DNA from: Oscillospiraceae bacterium
GTDB lineage: Bacteria; Bacillota; Clostridia; Oscillospirales; Ruminococcaceae
Length of the DNA: 26,200 nt
Direction of reading: 5' to 3'
Assembly: GCA_017394475.1 (NCBI GenBank)
Contig: JAFPYQ010000451.1
Coordinates: 1-26,200 of the forward strand
Shown: positions 8,013 to 17,043 of the stretch, piece by piece
Layout of the letters: each line of letters starts with the position of its first letter
Numbering within the stretch: the first letter of the stretch is position 1
Translations under genes and position numbers: made by a program
Notes under the pieces: generated by a model
Databases searched by the model: none
What the model was told of the DNA's origin: nothing
The model's input: only the letters and a program-made list of their open reading frames with translations

Positions 8013-8963
8013 CTACTCCGTTCCGTTGCCCTTGTTTTCCGACAGATACGCATACAGCGCCGCTCCCACGGCATTATCACGCGACAGCTCCGGGGCGGAA
8101 AAATACACACTGTCAAGTGAGCTTTTAAGCCTGTCCTGTATGAATATATCCGACATGACACCGCCTGCATATATCACCGGCAGCCCGCCGTACTCCCCTC
8201 GCAGCTTTACCGTCATCTCATATATGGCGGAATATACCGCTGTGAGAACGAACTTTGCAATATACTCTCGGGATGCGCCTTTTTCAAGAAGCTGCTGTGC
8301 CTTGTTCTCAAAGCCCGATAACGATACATCGAGCCCCCTGGAAAAGGGCTTTACCTTTATTTCCTCGTCACACCCGGCAGCAAGGGCTTCAATGGCTATA
8401 CCACAGGGAAAATCGAGCCCAAGCAGAAGGCCTGTCCTGTCGATGAGCTGCCCTGCTTTCAGATCGAGAGAGCCCGCAGCATAGGTTATGGATGGCAGTC
8501 CGTTCTGCGCCTCCGATGGTCTGCATATCACGGCCTCGGTAGTCCCTCCGCTGACATGAAAGGCGATAAAGGGCGAATCCGGCAGATCGAGCCTGCCTGC
8601 CGAATACAGTGCCGCAAGGATATGCCCCTCCTGATGGGACAGCTTGTATACCTTCACACCCAGGACTGTCCCCAGTGAGTCTGCCAGTCCCTCTCCGCAG
8701 AGAAAGCATGGCATATACGACCCGTCAACAGGGCGCGGACGCATCGTGACACCTATGGCATCTATCCTGTTCTGCCCCGCCTTTTCGTAAAGCTCTGATA
8801 TTATGGCCGGCAGCGCCTTTGTATGATGAAAGACCGCATCAGCCTGCCGCAGTCCTGCCTCTCCCGACTTGACGGGCAGCAGCTTTGTAACACTGTAATA
8901 TGTGTTTTTATCCACAAGAGCCGCAGATGTGGAATAGTTGCTGGTATCTATCCCCAAAAACAT
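8013..8963 (-). CDS. TsaD/Kae1-like protein (second-type paralogue, formerly 'O-sialoglycoprotein endopeptidase')
   Basis: The 316-aa protein has the ASKHA fold of Kae1/TsaD: FLGIDTSNYSTS at the start, the metal motif HQEGH with His110 and His114, the phosphate loop VSGGTTE (137-143) and a late SRDNAVG with Asp296. These align well with the iron ligands of TsaD. True TsaD makes the threonylcarbamoyl-A37 modification of tRNA with TsaB and TsaE; neither is nearby. Segments such as VTMRPRPVDGSYMPCF differ from ordinary TsaD, so I think this is the paralogue seen in Clostridia rather than the tRNA enzyme itself. It overlaps the nusB stop by one base (TAATG). Confidence 0.82.
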   Translation of the reverse strand: MFLGIDTSNYSTSAALVDKNTYYSVTKLLPVKSGEAGLRQADAVFHHTKALPAIISELYEKAGQNRIDAIGVTMRPRPVDGSYMPCFLCGEGLADSLGTVLGVKVYKLSHQEGHILAALYSAGRLDLPDSPFIAFHVSGGTTEAVICRPSEAQNGLPSITYAAGSLDLKAGQLIDRTGLLLGLDFPCGIAIEALAAGCDEEIKVKPFSRGLDVSLSGFENKAQQLLEKGASREYIAKFVLTAVYSAIYEMTVKLRGEYGGLPVIYAGGVMSDIFIQDRLKSSLDSVYFSAPELSRDNAVGAALYAYLSENKGNGTE

Positions 8964-9397
8964 TACTTGTTTCCTTTTCCTACCTTTTCGCGCTTTTCTG
9001 CGGGAATCTCATCACTGCGGGAGAAGCTGCCAAGAATGCCGTTCACAAGGCGCACCTCGGTGGGGAGCGAATATATCTGCGCTATCCTTACCGCCTCACT
9101 GACGGCGATGTTTACGGGTATGTCCGTGTATATGCACTCGTACACTGCGATACGCATAACAGCCAGTGCCACCTTTTCTATGCGGGACACCGCTCTGCTG
9201 GGGGAGAACCTGCCTATTATCTCATCAAGGACGGGCTGGTTTGCCACTACGTTCCTGAAAAGCTCCTCGGCACTTTCATCGAGATCATATTCAAGTGCAT
9301 CGTATGCTGTGGTTATGATATCATCAACGGAGGTGTTGGTGAACATCTTTTCAAATACGAGCATAAATGCCGCCTCGCGGCTTTCACTGTTTTTCAT
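8963..9397 (-). CDS. nusB: Transcription antitermination factor NusB
   Basis: NusB with NusE/S10 binds boxA RNA and supports antitermination in rRNA operons. The 144-aa all-helical protein starts MKNSESREAAFMLVFEKMF and has the C-terminal pattern PVNIAVSEAVRIAQIYS followed by VRLVNGILGSFSR. I choose 9397 over an in-frame ATG at 9436 because AAGGA lies 7 bases before 9397, while 9436 has no ribosome binding site. It ends with a one-base overlap on the TsaD-like gene. Confidence 0.93.
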   Translation of the reverse strand: MKNSESREAAFMLVFEKMFTNTSVDDIITTAYDALEYDLDESAEELFRNVVANQPVLDEIIGRFSPSRAVSRIEKVALAVMRIAVYECIYTDIPVNIAVSEAVRIAQIYSLPTEVRLVNGILGSFSRSDEIPAEKREKVGKGNK

Positions 9398-9444
9398 AAG
9401 CAATTCCTTTTTGTTTTTTATCTGTTCGCCGGTCATGAGTTATT

Positions 9445-10452
9445 TCAGAAAGACCTTATCGCCCGAATGAGCCTGTCGGTGATCTCCCTGTCTTTTACAG
9501 CTATCCTGAAAAGCTGTCTGTTTTCCGCCGTGGTGCGGAAATTATCGCATTTTCTTATGAGTATGCCATTGGAGAGCAGCCTGTCATACAGCTCCCGTTC
9601 TGCTTTTATGAGCAGGAAATCCGCCTCTCCCGAAAGCACCGTGATACCGCATTGCCCGAACTGTTCTGCAAGATATTCCCTGCACTGCTTTGTATAGACG
9701 GGGGTCTTTCCGAGGAACTCCGCATCCCTGAGACCTGCCTCTCCTGCCCTTTGTGCCGCCGTGCTCATGCACCATGCAGGAGCGCACATTCTGAGCCTTT
9801 CTGCCATATCCTCACTGCACACCGCATACGCCATGCGCACCGAGGGGCACGCGAACACCTTTGTAAGCGAGCGTATGATCACCGCACCCAGTGAGAGCAG
9901 TTCCCTGTGGGGCTGTGCTTTGTCCGTGAAAAACGCAAAGCTCTCATCAATGACCGGGACTGTTCCCGTTTTTTTGCACCGCAGGACTATATCCATGAGC
10001 AGAGAGGGGTCTGCAGTGATGCCCGTGGGATTATTGGGGGAGCATATAAACACCATATCCGTTTCATCGGTGATATAGTCGCAGAATCTGTGCGACAGGC
10101 ACAGCCCGTCTGTGGGCACACAGGTCACAGCGCAGCCGAAGGCAGTGAGTGCCCTTTCATATTCACTGAAGGTGAATTCGCTCAGCACTGCCCTGACCGG
10201 GCGCACCGCAAAGACCAGCCTGTTTATGAGTTCGGATGCTCCCGCACCGAATACTGCCATGCTCTCGGGCACTTCCATAAACTCGCTCACCTGATGTATA
10301 AAACCCCGACATTCCCTGTCGGGGTATCTGTCTACCTCATTCAGGCTGTCATATATAGCCCTTTTTACACTGTCGGGGGTCCCCAGTGGGTTCAGATTGA
10401 CCGAAAAGTCATATACACAGGTCACTTCCCCGCCGTGAGAAAAATCAGGCAT
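9445..10452 (-). CDS. Class I/II PLP-dependent aminotransferase, CobD/HisC-like
   Basis: The 335-aa fold-type I PLP enzyme shows DFSVNLNPLG at 15-24 after an N-terminal HGG, CSPNNPTG at 137-144 (Asn141), VIDESF at 167-172 (Asp169) and the PLP lysine in IRSLTKVFACPSVRMAY (Lys198). The N-terminal pattern resembles threonine-phosphate decarboxylase (CobD) of cobalamin synthesis more than histidinol-phosphate aminotransferase, but no cobalamin or histidine genes are nearby, so the substrate is open. The ATG lies one base after the stop of the ABC ATPase gene, which indicates coupled translation. Confidence 0.82.
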   Translation of the reverse strand: MPDFSHGGEVTCVYDFSVNLNPLGTPDSVKRAIYDSLNEVDRYPDRECRGFIHQVSEFMEVPESMAVFGAGASELINRLVFAVRPVRAVLSEFTFSEYERALTAFGCAVTCVPTDGLCLSHRFCDYITDETDMVFICSPNNPTGITADPSLLMDIVLRCKKTGTVPVIDESFAFFTDKAQPHRELLSLGAVIIRSLTKVFACPSVRMAYAVCSEDMAERLRMCAPAWCMSTAAQRAGEAGLRDAEFLGKTPVYTKQCREYLAEQFGQCGITVLSGEADFLLIKAERELYDRLLSNGILIRKCDNFRTTAENRQLFRIAVKDREITDRLIRAIRSF

Positions 10453-10453
10453 A

Positions 10454-11128
10454 TCAACCGGTTATCTTTCCGTCGGAGATGGTGATGATCCTGTCGGCAC
10501 CCTTTGCTATCTCCATATCATGAGTGATAAGGATGAGGGTCTGATCATACTGCTTTATGGATGACCGCAGGAGGGAGAGTATCTCCTCACCCGACGATGA
10601 ATCAATGTTTCCCGTGGGCTCATCGGCAAGGATGACTGCGGGCTTTGCTATCATTGCCCTGGCTATCGCAACGCGCTGCTGCTGACCGCCCGAAAGCTGA
10701 TGGGGATAATGGGAGAGCCTTTCCTCTATGCCCATGCTCTGTGCCAGGCTCTGGAGATATTCCATATCGGGCTGTGCATCATCGAGAGCCACGGGAACAA
10801 GGATATTCTCCTTTGCTGTCATGACGGGTAGGAGGTTGAAGAACTGGAACACAAAGCCCACCTTTGTCCTGCGGTACTTTGCGAGCTGTTCCTCCTTGCA
10901 GGCAAATACATCCTCTCCATCCACAATGAGCTTGCCGTCATCGGGTCTGTCCATCGCGCCGAGTATATGGAGCAGCGTGGATTTGCCGCTGCCGCTCCTG
11001 CCGACTATGGCAACGAATTCTCCCTTGTTCACGGTGAGGCTCACATCATCAAGGGCTGTTATCCTTGTCTCGCCTTTTCCGTAGTATTTGGTAATATGCT
11101 CTGCCGAAAGTATCACATCTTTACTCAT
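10454..11128 (-). CDS. ABC transporter ATP-binding protein, MacB/LolD/FtsE-like, without permease
   Basis: A 224-aa stand-alone nucleotide-binding domain with an intact ATPase site: Walker A GRSGSGKST at 43-51, Q-loop Gln95, signature LSGGQ at 145-149, Walker B ILADE at 166-170, D-loop and switch His203. The sequence style (NLLPVMTAKENILVP, DEPTGNID) is that of the type VII (MacB/LolCDE/BceA) class, which works with FtsX-like permeases in extruding peptides, lipoproteins or drugs. No permease lies on either side. AAAGGAG stands a good distance before the ATG. The following gene is a CobD-like enzyme in near contact. Confidence 0.92.
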   Translation of the reverse strand: MSKDVILSAEHITKYYGKGETRITALDDVSLTVNKGEFVAIVGRSGSGKSTLLHILGAMDRPDDGKLIVDGEDVFACKEEQLAKYRRTKVGFVFQFFNLLPVMTAKENILVPVALDDAQPDMEYLQSLAQSMGIEERLSHYPHQLSGGQQQRVAIARAMIAKPAVILADEPTGNIDSSSGEEILSLLRSSIKQYDQTLILITHDMEIAKGADRIITISDGKITG

Positions 11129-11200
11129 GATGCATCTCCTTTAGGGTAGGTCACCGACCGTTGATGAGCCCCTGTATGCCGGGGGACATCCTGTTTATCT

Positions 11201-12247
11201 TTACCTGAGTGCCGATCTTACGGTCCTTACAAATTCCTCTATCTTTGCGGGGGATTTTACGCCCTGTTCATCTTCAACGCCGGAGCTGGTATCAACGCCG
11301 TCGAAGGGATACGCTTTCAGCGCTGCCACTGCGTTCAAAGAGTTTATCCCGCCTGCTGCAAGGACAAATTTTCCTGCAGGGACCTTTGGAAGGTCTTTGA
11401 GGACAGAATAGTCATAGGTCTGCCCGCTGCCGGGGACGGCCGAATCAAAGACAAATCCCTTGACCCTGTTCCTGCCGCTCCATCTTTCAAATTCCCCTAT
11501 ATCCGAAATATTGAATGCCTTTATGATATCTATGGTGGTGCTGTCTGTCTCAGCATCATCCACAGTGCCGTGTATCTGGATATAATCAAAGCCTGCCCGC
11601 TCGATCTGCTCTATCTGCTCCCTGTCGGGGCTGACAGTGACTGCCACCGCCTTTATGTCGGGGGAGAGCTCATCTATGAGCCTCTCTGCGGTCTCAACGG
11701 AAATGTTTCTCCTGCTCTTTTCATAGAACATGACAAATCCCGCAAAATCAGGCCTTGCCTCATTGACTGCCCTCACATCCGCAGCTGTGCGCAGTCCGCA
11801 TATCTTTACCAGCGGGGCTGTACGTATGCTGCCTATGCGCTCTGTGAGGTACTCAAAATCATATTCCGCCAGCTTTTCGGAAACTATGTCAGTTATCTCC
11901 TCAAAAACGCTCCTGTAAACACAGCAGGATTTGGCGTTCCTGGTGCAGATGAAATCATGCTCATGGCAGCGGTTGATATGATAATCGCCCTCTATGGCAC
12001 GCACCACATCGAGCAAAGTTATCTCCGAGGGCTTTCTGCCCAGTTCATAGCCCCCCTGCATGCCCTTGTACGAACGGACTATGCCGCTGGTTACCAGCTT
12101 GCGCAGTATTTTCAGGGCAAATCTGAGGCTCACTCCCGTGTTTTCGGAAATGACCTTTGCTTCCGAGCGCTCACCGCCGGATACCGCCTTTTCGGCAAGA
12201 TAACCCGTTATCCTCACAGCATAATCCGATTCAAGAGTAAAGCACAT
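11201..12247 (-). CDS. Fusion: Rrf2-family transcriptional regulator + phosphoribosylanthranilate isomerase (TrpF) domain
   Basis: One uninterrupted 348-aa frame joins two families. Residues 1-135 are an Rrf2/IscR/CymR-type winged-helix regulator (MCFTLESDYAVRI, ISENTGVSLRFALKILRKL, GMQGGYELGRKPSEITLLDV) with cysteines 94, 101, 108 and 109 in the place where relatives bind an Fe-S cluster. From about 146 a TrpF-type TIM barrel follows: VKICGLR with Cys150, FDYIQIHG, FVFDSAVPGSG with Asp268, LAAGGIN and VDTSSGVE. Both TrpF catalytic residues, Cys and Asp, are present. TrpF isomerises phosphoribosylanthranilate in tryptophan synthesis. The ATG at 12247 is preferred because AAGGAG is 9 bases upstream; a GTG at 12253 is too close. 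No other trp genes are in the window. The product could regulate in response to its own ligand, but this is inference. Confidence 0.88.
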   Translation of the reverse strand: MCFTLESDYAVRITGYLAEKAVSGGERSEAKVISENTGVSLRFALKILRKLVTSGIVRSYKGMQGGYELGRKPSEITLLDVVRAIEGDYHINRCHEHDFICTRNAKSCCVYRSVFEEITDIVSEKLAEYDFEYLTERIGSIRTAPLVKICGLRTAADVRAVNEARPDFAGFVMFYEKSRRNISVETAERLIDELSPDIKAVAVTVSPDREQIEQIERAGFDYIQIHGTVDDAETDSTTIDIIKAFNISDIGEFERWSGRNRVKGFVFDSAVPGSGQTYDYSVLKDLPKVPAGKFVLAAGGINSLNAVAALKAYPFDGVDTSSGVEDEQGVKSPAKIEEFVRTVRSALR

Positions 12248-12327
12248 ATCCACCCTCTCCTTCTCTTTTCGCTTTGTGTCCCGTAAAAAGCGCAGTATCA
12301 GACAAAAGAGAACGGGATGTCTGCTTA

Positions 12328-13413
12328 TCAGTCGTTGAAATCCACGACCTTCTTGCGCCTTGACGGATGATTGAGCTTTCTGAGCGCCTTTGCCTCTATC
12401 TGGCGGATACGCTCTCTTGTTACGTTGAATTCCTCTCCCACCTCTTCAAGAGTACGGGCTCTGCCGTCATCAAGGCCGAAACGCAGCCTTATGACCTTTT
12501 CCTCACGTTCGGAGAGCGTTGCGAGGACTTCGTTGAGCTTGTCCTTGAGGAGCTGATGGGATGCCGCATCTGCGGGAGAAAGTGCATCCTCATCGGGGAT
12601 GAAGTCACCCAGATGGCTGTCCTCCTCCTCACCGATGGGAGTTTCCAGGGAAACAGGGTCCTGAGCTATGCGCATGATCTCGCGTATGCGCTCTACGGGC
12701 ATGTCCAGTTCCTCTGCGATCTCCTCGGGCGTGGGATCGTGGCCGTTCTGGTGGAGCAGCTGGGATGAAGTCTTCTTCACCTTCGTTATGGTCTCTACCA
12801 TATGCACAGGGATCCTTATGGTTCTTGCCTGGTCTGCGATAGCCCTTGTTATGGCCTGTCTTATCCACCATGTGGCATAGGTTGAGAATTTGAAGCCCTT
12901 GTCGGCATCGAATTTATCCACTGCCTTGATAAGACCCAGATTACCCTCCTGGATAAGGTCGAGGAACTGCATCCCTCTGCCCACATATCTCTTGGCGATG
13001 GATACCACGAGCCTGAGGTTTGCCTCCGAAAGGCGCTTCTTTGCCTTTTTAGCCTGTGCCTTTGTGCCTGTCTTGATGACATGGGCCAGCTGTATCTCCT
13101 CCTCCGAGGAAAGCAGCGGCACCTTGCCTATGTCCTTCAGATACAGCTTTATGGGGTCGTCTATGGCGATCTCGCCTGCTGCTGCGGTGGTCTCCCCCGC
13201 ACCTATGAGGGCAGGGTCATTGAGATCAAGGGCTGCATTCGGATCGTAGTCATCGATTATCTCGATATTGGCTTCATGGAGCTGTTCGACGATATCGCCC
13301 AGGGCATCGGCATCGAGCCCCATTTTCTCCATCATGTCGTTTATCTCGGTGGTGGTGACCTTGCCGGATGCGCGACCCTTTTCGATAAGCTGGTCTGTTA
13401 ATGCATGAGCCAT
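12328..13413 (-). CDS. rpoD: Primary sigma factor RpoD/SigA
   Basis: The housekeeping sigma-70 subunit of RNA polymerase, 361 aa, typical of Firmicutes SigA. Region 1.2 starts near [18 protein letters not shown]; region 2 has [40 protein letters not shown] and the -10-recognising helix [14 protein letters not shown] near residue 180; region 3 begins [11 protein letters not shown]; region 4.2 is [20 protein letters not shown]. The second ATG (13413) is chosen, since AAAGGAG is 8 bases upstream of it; the first (13422) almost touches the site. The order dgt-dnaG-rpoD is common in Clostridia. A gap of about 170 bases from dnaG may contain an internal promoter. Confidence 0.96.
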   Translation of the reverse strand: MAHALTDQLIEKGRASGKVTTTEINDMMEKMGLDADALGDIVEQLHEANIEIIDDYDPNAALDLNDPALIGAGETTAAAGEIAIDDPIKLYLKDIGKVPLLSSEEEIQLAHVIKTGTKAQAKKAKKRLSEANLRLVVSIAKRYVGRGMQFLDLIQEGNLGLIKAVDKFDADKGFKFSTYATWWIRQAITRAIADQARTIRIPVHMVETITKVKKTSSQLLHQNGHDPTPEEIAEELDMPVERIREIMRIAQDPVSLETPIGEEEDSHLGDFIPDEDALSPADAASHQLLKDKLNEVLATLSEREEKVIRLRFGLDDGRARTLEEVGEEFNVTRERIRQIEAKALRKLNHPSRRKKVVDFND

Positions 13414-13590
13414 TCTGTTCATTCTCCTTTAAACGGTCATGTCAGCTGCCGTGAATACGGCTGCATGAAAAGCCTGCGGTCAGCCCGAAAAGCTCTGAAA
13501 ACACATACGTGTCTGCCCATTCAGATATAGCATTAAATATGCGGTTTGCAGCACTGTATGCCGTTTTGCTCTCTTTTGCGGGATGTTCCG

Positions 13591-15357
13591 TCAGTTCTTT
13601 CCTCTTTTTCTCGCTGCTATGGCATTGAGGTCGAGAGCGGGCTTGGGAGTACCGCTCCTTACCTTGTTTATATATTCATTGAGTATATCCTTGTTTATCT
13701 CTATCCTGTCATACTCTTCCACAAGGGAAACAAGGATGCCCATTTCTTCTGTTTCAAGCTCGGACTGGAGCAGCATCAGGTCGCTGCTTTCCTTGGTGAG
13801 CACTTTCTTTGCCGCACGATAGATATTCCGGAGCTGCGGGGATGATATGTCGTCCTCGGCTATCCGCTCAAAGACATAGGCACAGTCCTCGGGGTGGCGG
13901 TACAGATACACCAGTATGCCGCATTCGGCCTTGTACCTGCCGGAATTGTGGCGTGCAGCGGGATCGGAAAATGCCTTTTCACTGATGAAATTCACTGCCT
14001 TCTGCCAGTCGGCAGTCTGCCCGCTTGCCTTGCTGCGCTGTTCTTCGCCCCTCATGCCTGTTTTCACAAGCTCCACCTGTTCGGATATGGCAGCAGCCGC
14101 AAAGCCATACTCCCCTGCCAGCCTGTTCACAAAGTAATTCACTTCCAGGGGATCGTTTGACTTGGCAAGTGCGGTACAGCACCTTCTCAGATATTCCACC
14201 TTGTCATTGTCATCGTCGGTGTCAAGCCCTGCCTTCGCCTTTTCGATGAGAAAGCCCAGCCATGTGGGAGCCTTGTCCAGCAGCAGCTTGAAGCGCACCT
14301 CTCCGAATTTTTTTATGAATTCATCCGGGTCCTTTGCGCCCTCTACCTTCAGCACACGGGATGGTAGACCCACTTCATTGAATATGTCTATCGCCCTAAC
14401 TGCGGCATTCTGCCCCGCTTCATCACCATCATAGGCAATGACCGCCTCATCGGCGTAGCGGGAGATCATCCTTGCCTGTTCGGCAGTGAGGGATGTTCCC
14501 AGAGATGCCACCACATTCTCAAAGCCCGCCTGGTTTATGGATATAACGTCCATATAGCCCTCGGCAAGTATCATCTGCCGCTTTTCGGAACCCTTTGCGG
14601 CCTTGGCGAAGTTTATGGAGAACAGGTTGCTCTTTTTGTTGAACACGGGAGTATCCGATGTATTCAGGTACTTCGGGATGCCTACCCCGCTCTCCAGCGC
14701 CCTTCCGCCGAATGCGATGACACGCTTGTTCTTGTCTATTATGGGAAACATGACCCTGTCGCGGAACACATCATATAGGGTACCGTTGTTCCTCTGCCTT
14801 GAAAGATTTGCCTGGATGAGCTCGACAGCCGTATACCCCTGTGACAGAAGGAAATCACTGAGAACAGAGCCCTCACCCGGGGCAAAGCCCAGTCCGTACT
14901 TGGTGACGGTGGCGGGGGACAGCTCTCTCTGAGCCAGGTACAGCCGCCCTCTTTCACCCATCTTGTCATTGGCAAGGATATTGTTGTAGAATCTTGCAGC
15001 CGCACGGTTCATTTCATAGATCCGTATGCGCCGGCGTTCCTTGTCGGGGCTCTCATGGCTGTTACTCGGCAGCTTTATCCCCGATCTTTCCGCAAGGAAC
15101 CTTATTGCCTCACCGTATTCCATGTTTTCCTGCAGGCGTATAAAGGTGAACACATCTCCGCCCACGCCGCAGCCGAAGCAGTAGAAGAACTGCCGCTTTA
15201 TATTCACGCTGAATGAAGGCGTTTTCTCGCTGTGGAAAGGACACAGGCCCACATAGTTGCTGCTGCCGCTTTTTTTCAGCTGCACATAGGAGCCTATCAC
15301 GTCCTCTATACGATTGCTTTCCTTTATCTGCAAAAAAAGACTTTCCGGAATACTCAT
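13591..15357 (-). CDS. dnaG: DNA primase DnaG
   Basis: DnaG makes RNA primers at the replication fork in contact with the DnaB helicase. The 588-aa protein has the CHC2 zinc-binding domain (Cys39, His42, Cys60, Cys63 in GLCPFHSEKTPSF and FFYCFGCG), then the RNA polymerase core with the RVIAFGGRAL motif, the TOPRIM part ILAEGYMDVI near residue 262 and VIAYDGDEAGQNAA near 302, and a helicase-binding C-terminal region ending KRGKN. Its ATG overlaps the dgt stop by one base (TAATG), so translation is likely coupled. Confidence 0.97.
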   Translation of the reverse strand: MSIPESLFLQIKESNRIEDVIGSYVQLKKSGSSNYVGLCPFHSEKTPSFSVNIKRQFFYCFGCGVGGDVFTFIRLQENMEYGEAIRFLAERSGIKLPSNSHESPDKERRRIRIYEMNRAAARFYNNILANDKMGERGRLYLAQRELSPATVTKYGLGFAPGEGSVLSDFLLSQGYTAVELIQANLSRQRNNGTLYDVFRDRVMFPIIDKNKRVIAFGGRALESGVGIPKYLNTSDTPVFNKKSNLFSINFAKAAKGSEKRQMILAEGYMDVISINQAGFENVVASLGTSLTAEQARMISRYADEAVIAYDGDEAGQNAAVRAIDIFNEVGLPSRVLKVEGAKDPDEFIKKFGEVRFKLLLDKAPTWLGFLIEKAKAGLDTDDDNDKVEYLRRCCTALAKSNDPLEVNYFVNRLAGEYGFAAAAISEQVELVKTGMRGEEQRSKASGQTADWQKAVNFISEKAFSDPAARHNSGRYKAECGILVYLYRHPEDCAYVFERIAEDDISSPQLRNIYRAAKKVLTKESSDLMLLQSELETEEMGILVSLVEEYDRIEINKDILNEYINKVRSGTPKPALDLNAIAARKRGKN

Positions 15358-16352
15358 TACTTTACCGCCCAGCTCCGTGGGATGAAAATGTCCTTATAGA
15401 GGTTCACCGCATAGCTGTCTGACATTCCCGATATGTAGTCGCAGACCGCCCTTTCCTTCGAGAAGCGCTCCGCTATGTCCTTATAGAGCTGCGGGAGCTT
15501 TTCGGGGCTCTTCATATAATACTGGAACAGCCTCTGGACAAGGGTCTTTGCCTTCTGCTCCTCCGACTTTGCCGCAGGATTGCGGTATACCCTTTCAAAC
15601 ATGAAGGAATGGAGCTCATCCTGTGCAGCAGTGATGTCAGGAGCCATTTTTATCTCCTTCACACCGTTGTTCACAATGGACATTATGCAGCTTGTGATCC
15701 TCTCGCTCTTTGAATGGCCGAGGATATTCACGGGATGCTCGGGAAGGTCCTCCTCCGTGAGCACGCCCGCCCGTATCGCATCATCTATATCATGGTTTAT
15801 ATAGGCTATCTTATCCGCCACACGGACGATATAGCCCTCTTTCGTGCACGCCATCTTGTCGGTATGGGTGGCGATGCCGTTCTTTACCTCATAGGTGAGA
15901 TTGAGCCCCTTGCCGTTGCGCTCGATGTAGTCCACGACGCGCACGCTCTGGAGATAGTGCTTGAAGCCGCAGTCCGCGATCTCGTTGAGAGCCGCCTCCC
16001 CTGCATGACCGAAGGGGGTATGCCCCAGATCATGCCCTAAGGCTATTGCCTCGGTCAGATCCTCATTGAGCCTCAGCGCCCTTGATATGGTCCTTGCGAT
16101 CTGCGCTACCTCAAGGGAATGTGTGAGCCTTGTTCGGTAATGGTCACCCACGGGATCGAGAAAGACCTGGGTCTTGTGTTTCAGGCGCCTGAAGGAATTG
16201 CAGTGGAGTATGCGATCCCTGTCCCTCTGAAAATCAGTCCTGATAGGGCACTTTGCCTCCTGCTCACGCCTTATCCCCGTGTGCTTCGAGGTACACGCAT
16301 CTTCGCAGAGCGTACCTAATTCCACTATCTCGATCTGCTCCCTAATAGTCAT
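15357..16352 (-). CDS. dgt: dGTPase-like HD-domain phosphohydrolase
   Basis: This family hydrolyses dNTPs to nucleosides and triphosphate; the 331-aa length matches the short Firmicute form called dGTPase-like protein. The metal-binding HD set is visible: His78 (RLTHSLEVAQIA), His107-Asp108 (ALGHDLGHTPFGH) and Asp180 (RVADKIAYINHDIDD). The N-terminal FRRLKHKTQVF is also diagnostic. I start at 16352 because AGAGG lies 5 bases upstream; six residues earlier there is another ATG. Its place before dnaG suggests co-regulation with replication, consistent with dNTP pool control. Confidence 0.92.
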   Translation of the reverse strand: MTIREQIEIVELGTLCEDACTSKHTGIRREQEAKCPIRTDFQRDRDRILHCNSFRRLKHKTQVFLDPVGDHYRTRLTHSLEVAQIARTISRALRLNEDLTEAIALGHDLGHTPFGHAGEAALNEIADCGFKHYLQSVRVVDYIERNGKGLNLTYEVKNGIATHTDKMACTKEGYIVRVADKIAYINHDIDDAIRAGVLTEEDLPEHPVNILGHSKSERITSCIMSIVNNGVKEIKMAPDITAAQDELHSFMFERVYRNPAAKSEEQKAKTLVQRLFQYYMKSPEKLPQLYKDIAERFSKERAVCDYISGMSDSYAVNLYKDIFIPRSWAVK

Positions 16353-16385
16353 AAAAACCTCTTTCACCATGTGACAGCGCCCTGG

Positions 16386-17003
16386 TCAGAAGCGTTCATA
16401 CTGCTCCCTGCCGACGCTTACATCTATCCGCCCGTTGGAAAGCTCAACGAGCTCCTTTTCAAGATCATTAACATATTCTGCCGCAACGCACAGCTTCATG
16501 CTCACATTGTCCGAAAAATCCGCCGCTACGGTCTTGATATACGGCTTTTCGGTGATCCTCGTGATGCTGTCGTAGAGACTGTAGTCACATTCAAATTCCA
16601 TCATGTTCGCCATGCGCATGGTGACTATATCCGCATTTCTGCAGCACAGCGCCGCTGCCCCGGAATATGCCCTTGCAAGGCCGCCTGTGCCCAGGAGTAT
16701 CCCTCCGAAATACCGCGTCACCACCACGCATACATCAAAGAGCCCCTCTTTTTTCAGCACCTCAAGTATGGGTATGCCAGCAGTGCCCTGGGGTTCTGCA
16801 TCATCGGAATATCTCGATGTACTGCCCGCCCGCAGGATATAGGCATAGCAGTTATGCCGCGCCTTGCGGTTCCTGCTGCGCACATCATCTATATGAGCCA
16901 CCGCTTCCTCCTCGCTCTCACAATGAACGAGGGAGGCGATGAATTCGCTCTTTTTCTCGGTGATACTTGCCGTCTGCGGCTCAAAAACAGTCCTGTAATC
17001 CAT
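16386..17003 (-). CDS. YigZ/IMPACT family protein
   Basis: The 205-aa protein has the UPF0029/IMPACT N-terminal domain (EKKSEFIASLVHCESEEEA, RKARHNCYAYIL, SDDAEPQGTAGIPIL, VVVTRYFGGILLGTGGLARAYS) and a C-terminal domain with a ferredoxin-like fold (ECDYSLYDSITRI). Family members are linked to translation or protein turnover control; in eukaryotes IMPACT inhibits GCN2. The exact bacterial function is unresolved. AAGGA stands 5 bases before the ATG. It is the first gene of the minus-strand series, 33 bases ahead of dgt, and diverges from the CmpB-like gene. Confidence 0.92.
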   Translation of the reverse strand: MDYRTVFEPQTASITEKKSEFIASLVHCESEEEAVAHIDDVRSRNRKARHNCYAYILRAGSTSRYSDDAEPQGTAGIPILEVLKKEGLFDVCVVVTRYFGGILLGTGGLARAYSGAAALCCRNADIVTMRMANMMEFECDYSLYDSITRITEKPYIKTVAADFSDNVSMKLCVAAEYVNDLEKELVELSNGRIDVSVGREQYERF

Positions 17004-17043
17004 TGGTTCCTTTTCGCGGATAATAAATTAGTAAAATTTGTTA

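Noticed and set aside
12254..12327. Possible terminator between rpoD and the Rrf2-TrpF gene
   Set aside because: Competing short pairings (CGCTTT/AAAGCG and TCCCGT/ACGGGA) exist, but none has a compact GC stem followed by a T-run.
13444..13620. Open minus-strand frame past the dnaG stop reading AANRIFNAISEWADTYVFSE
   Set aside because: It looks slightly protein-like, but it has no start codon or ribosome binding site and is short; probably the dnaG-rpoD spacer.
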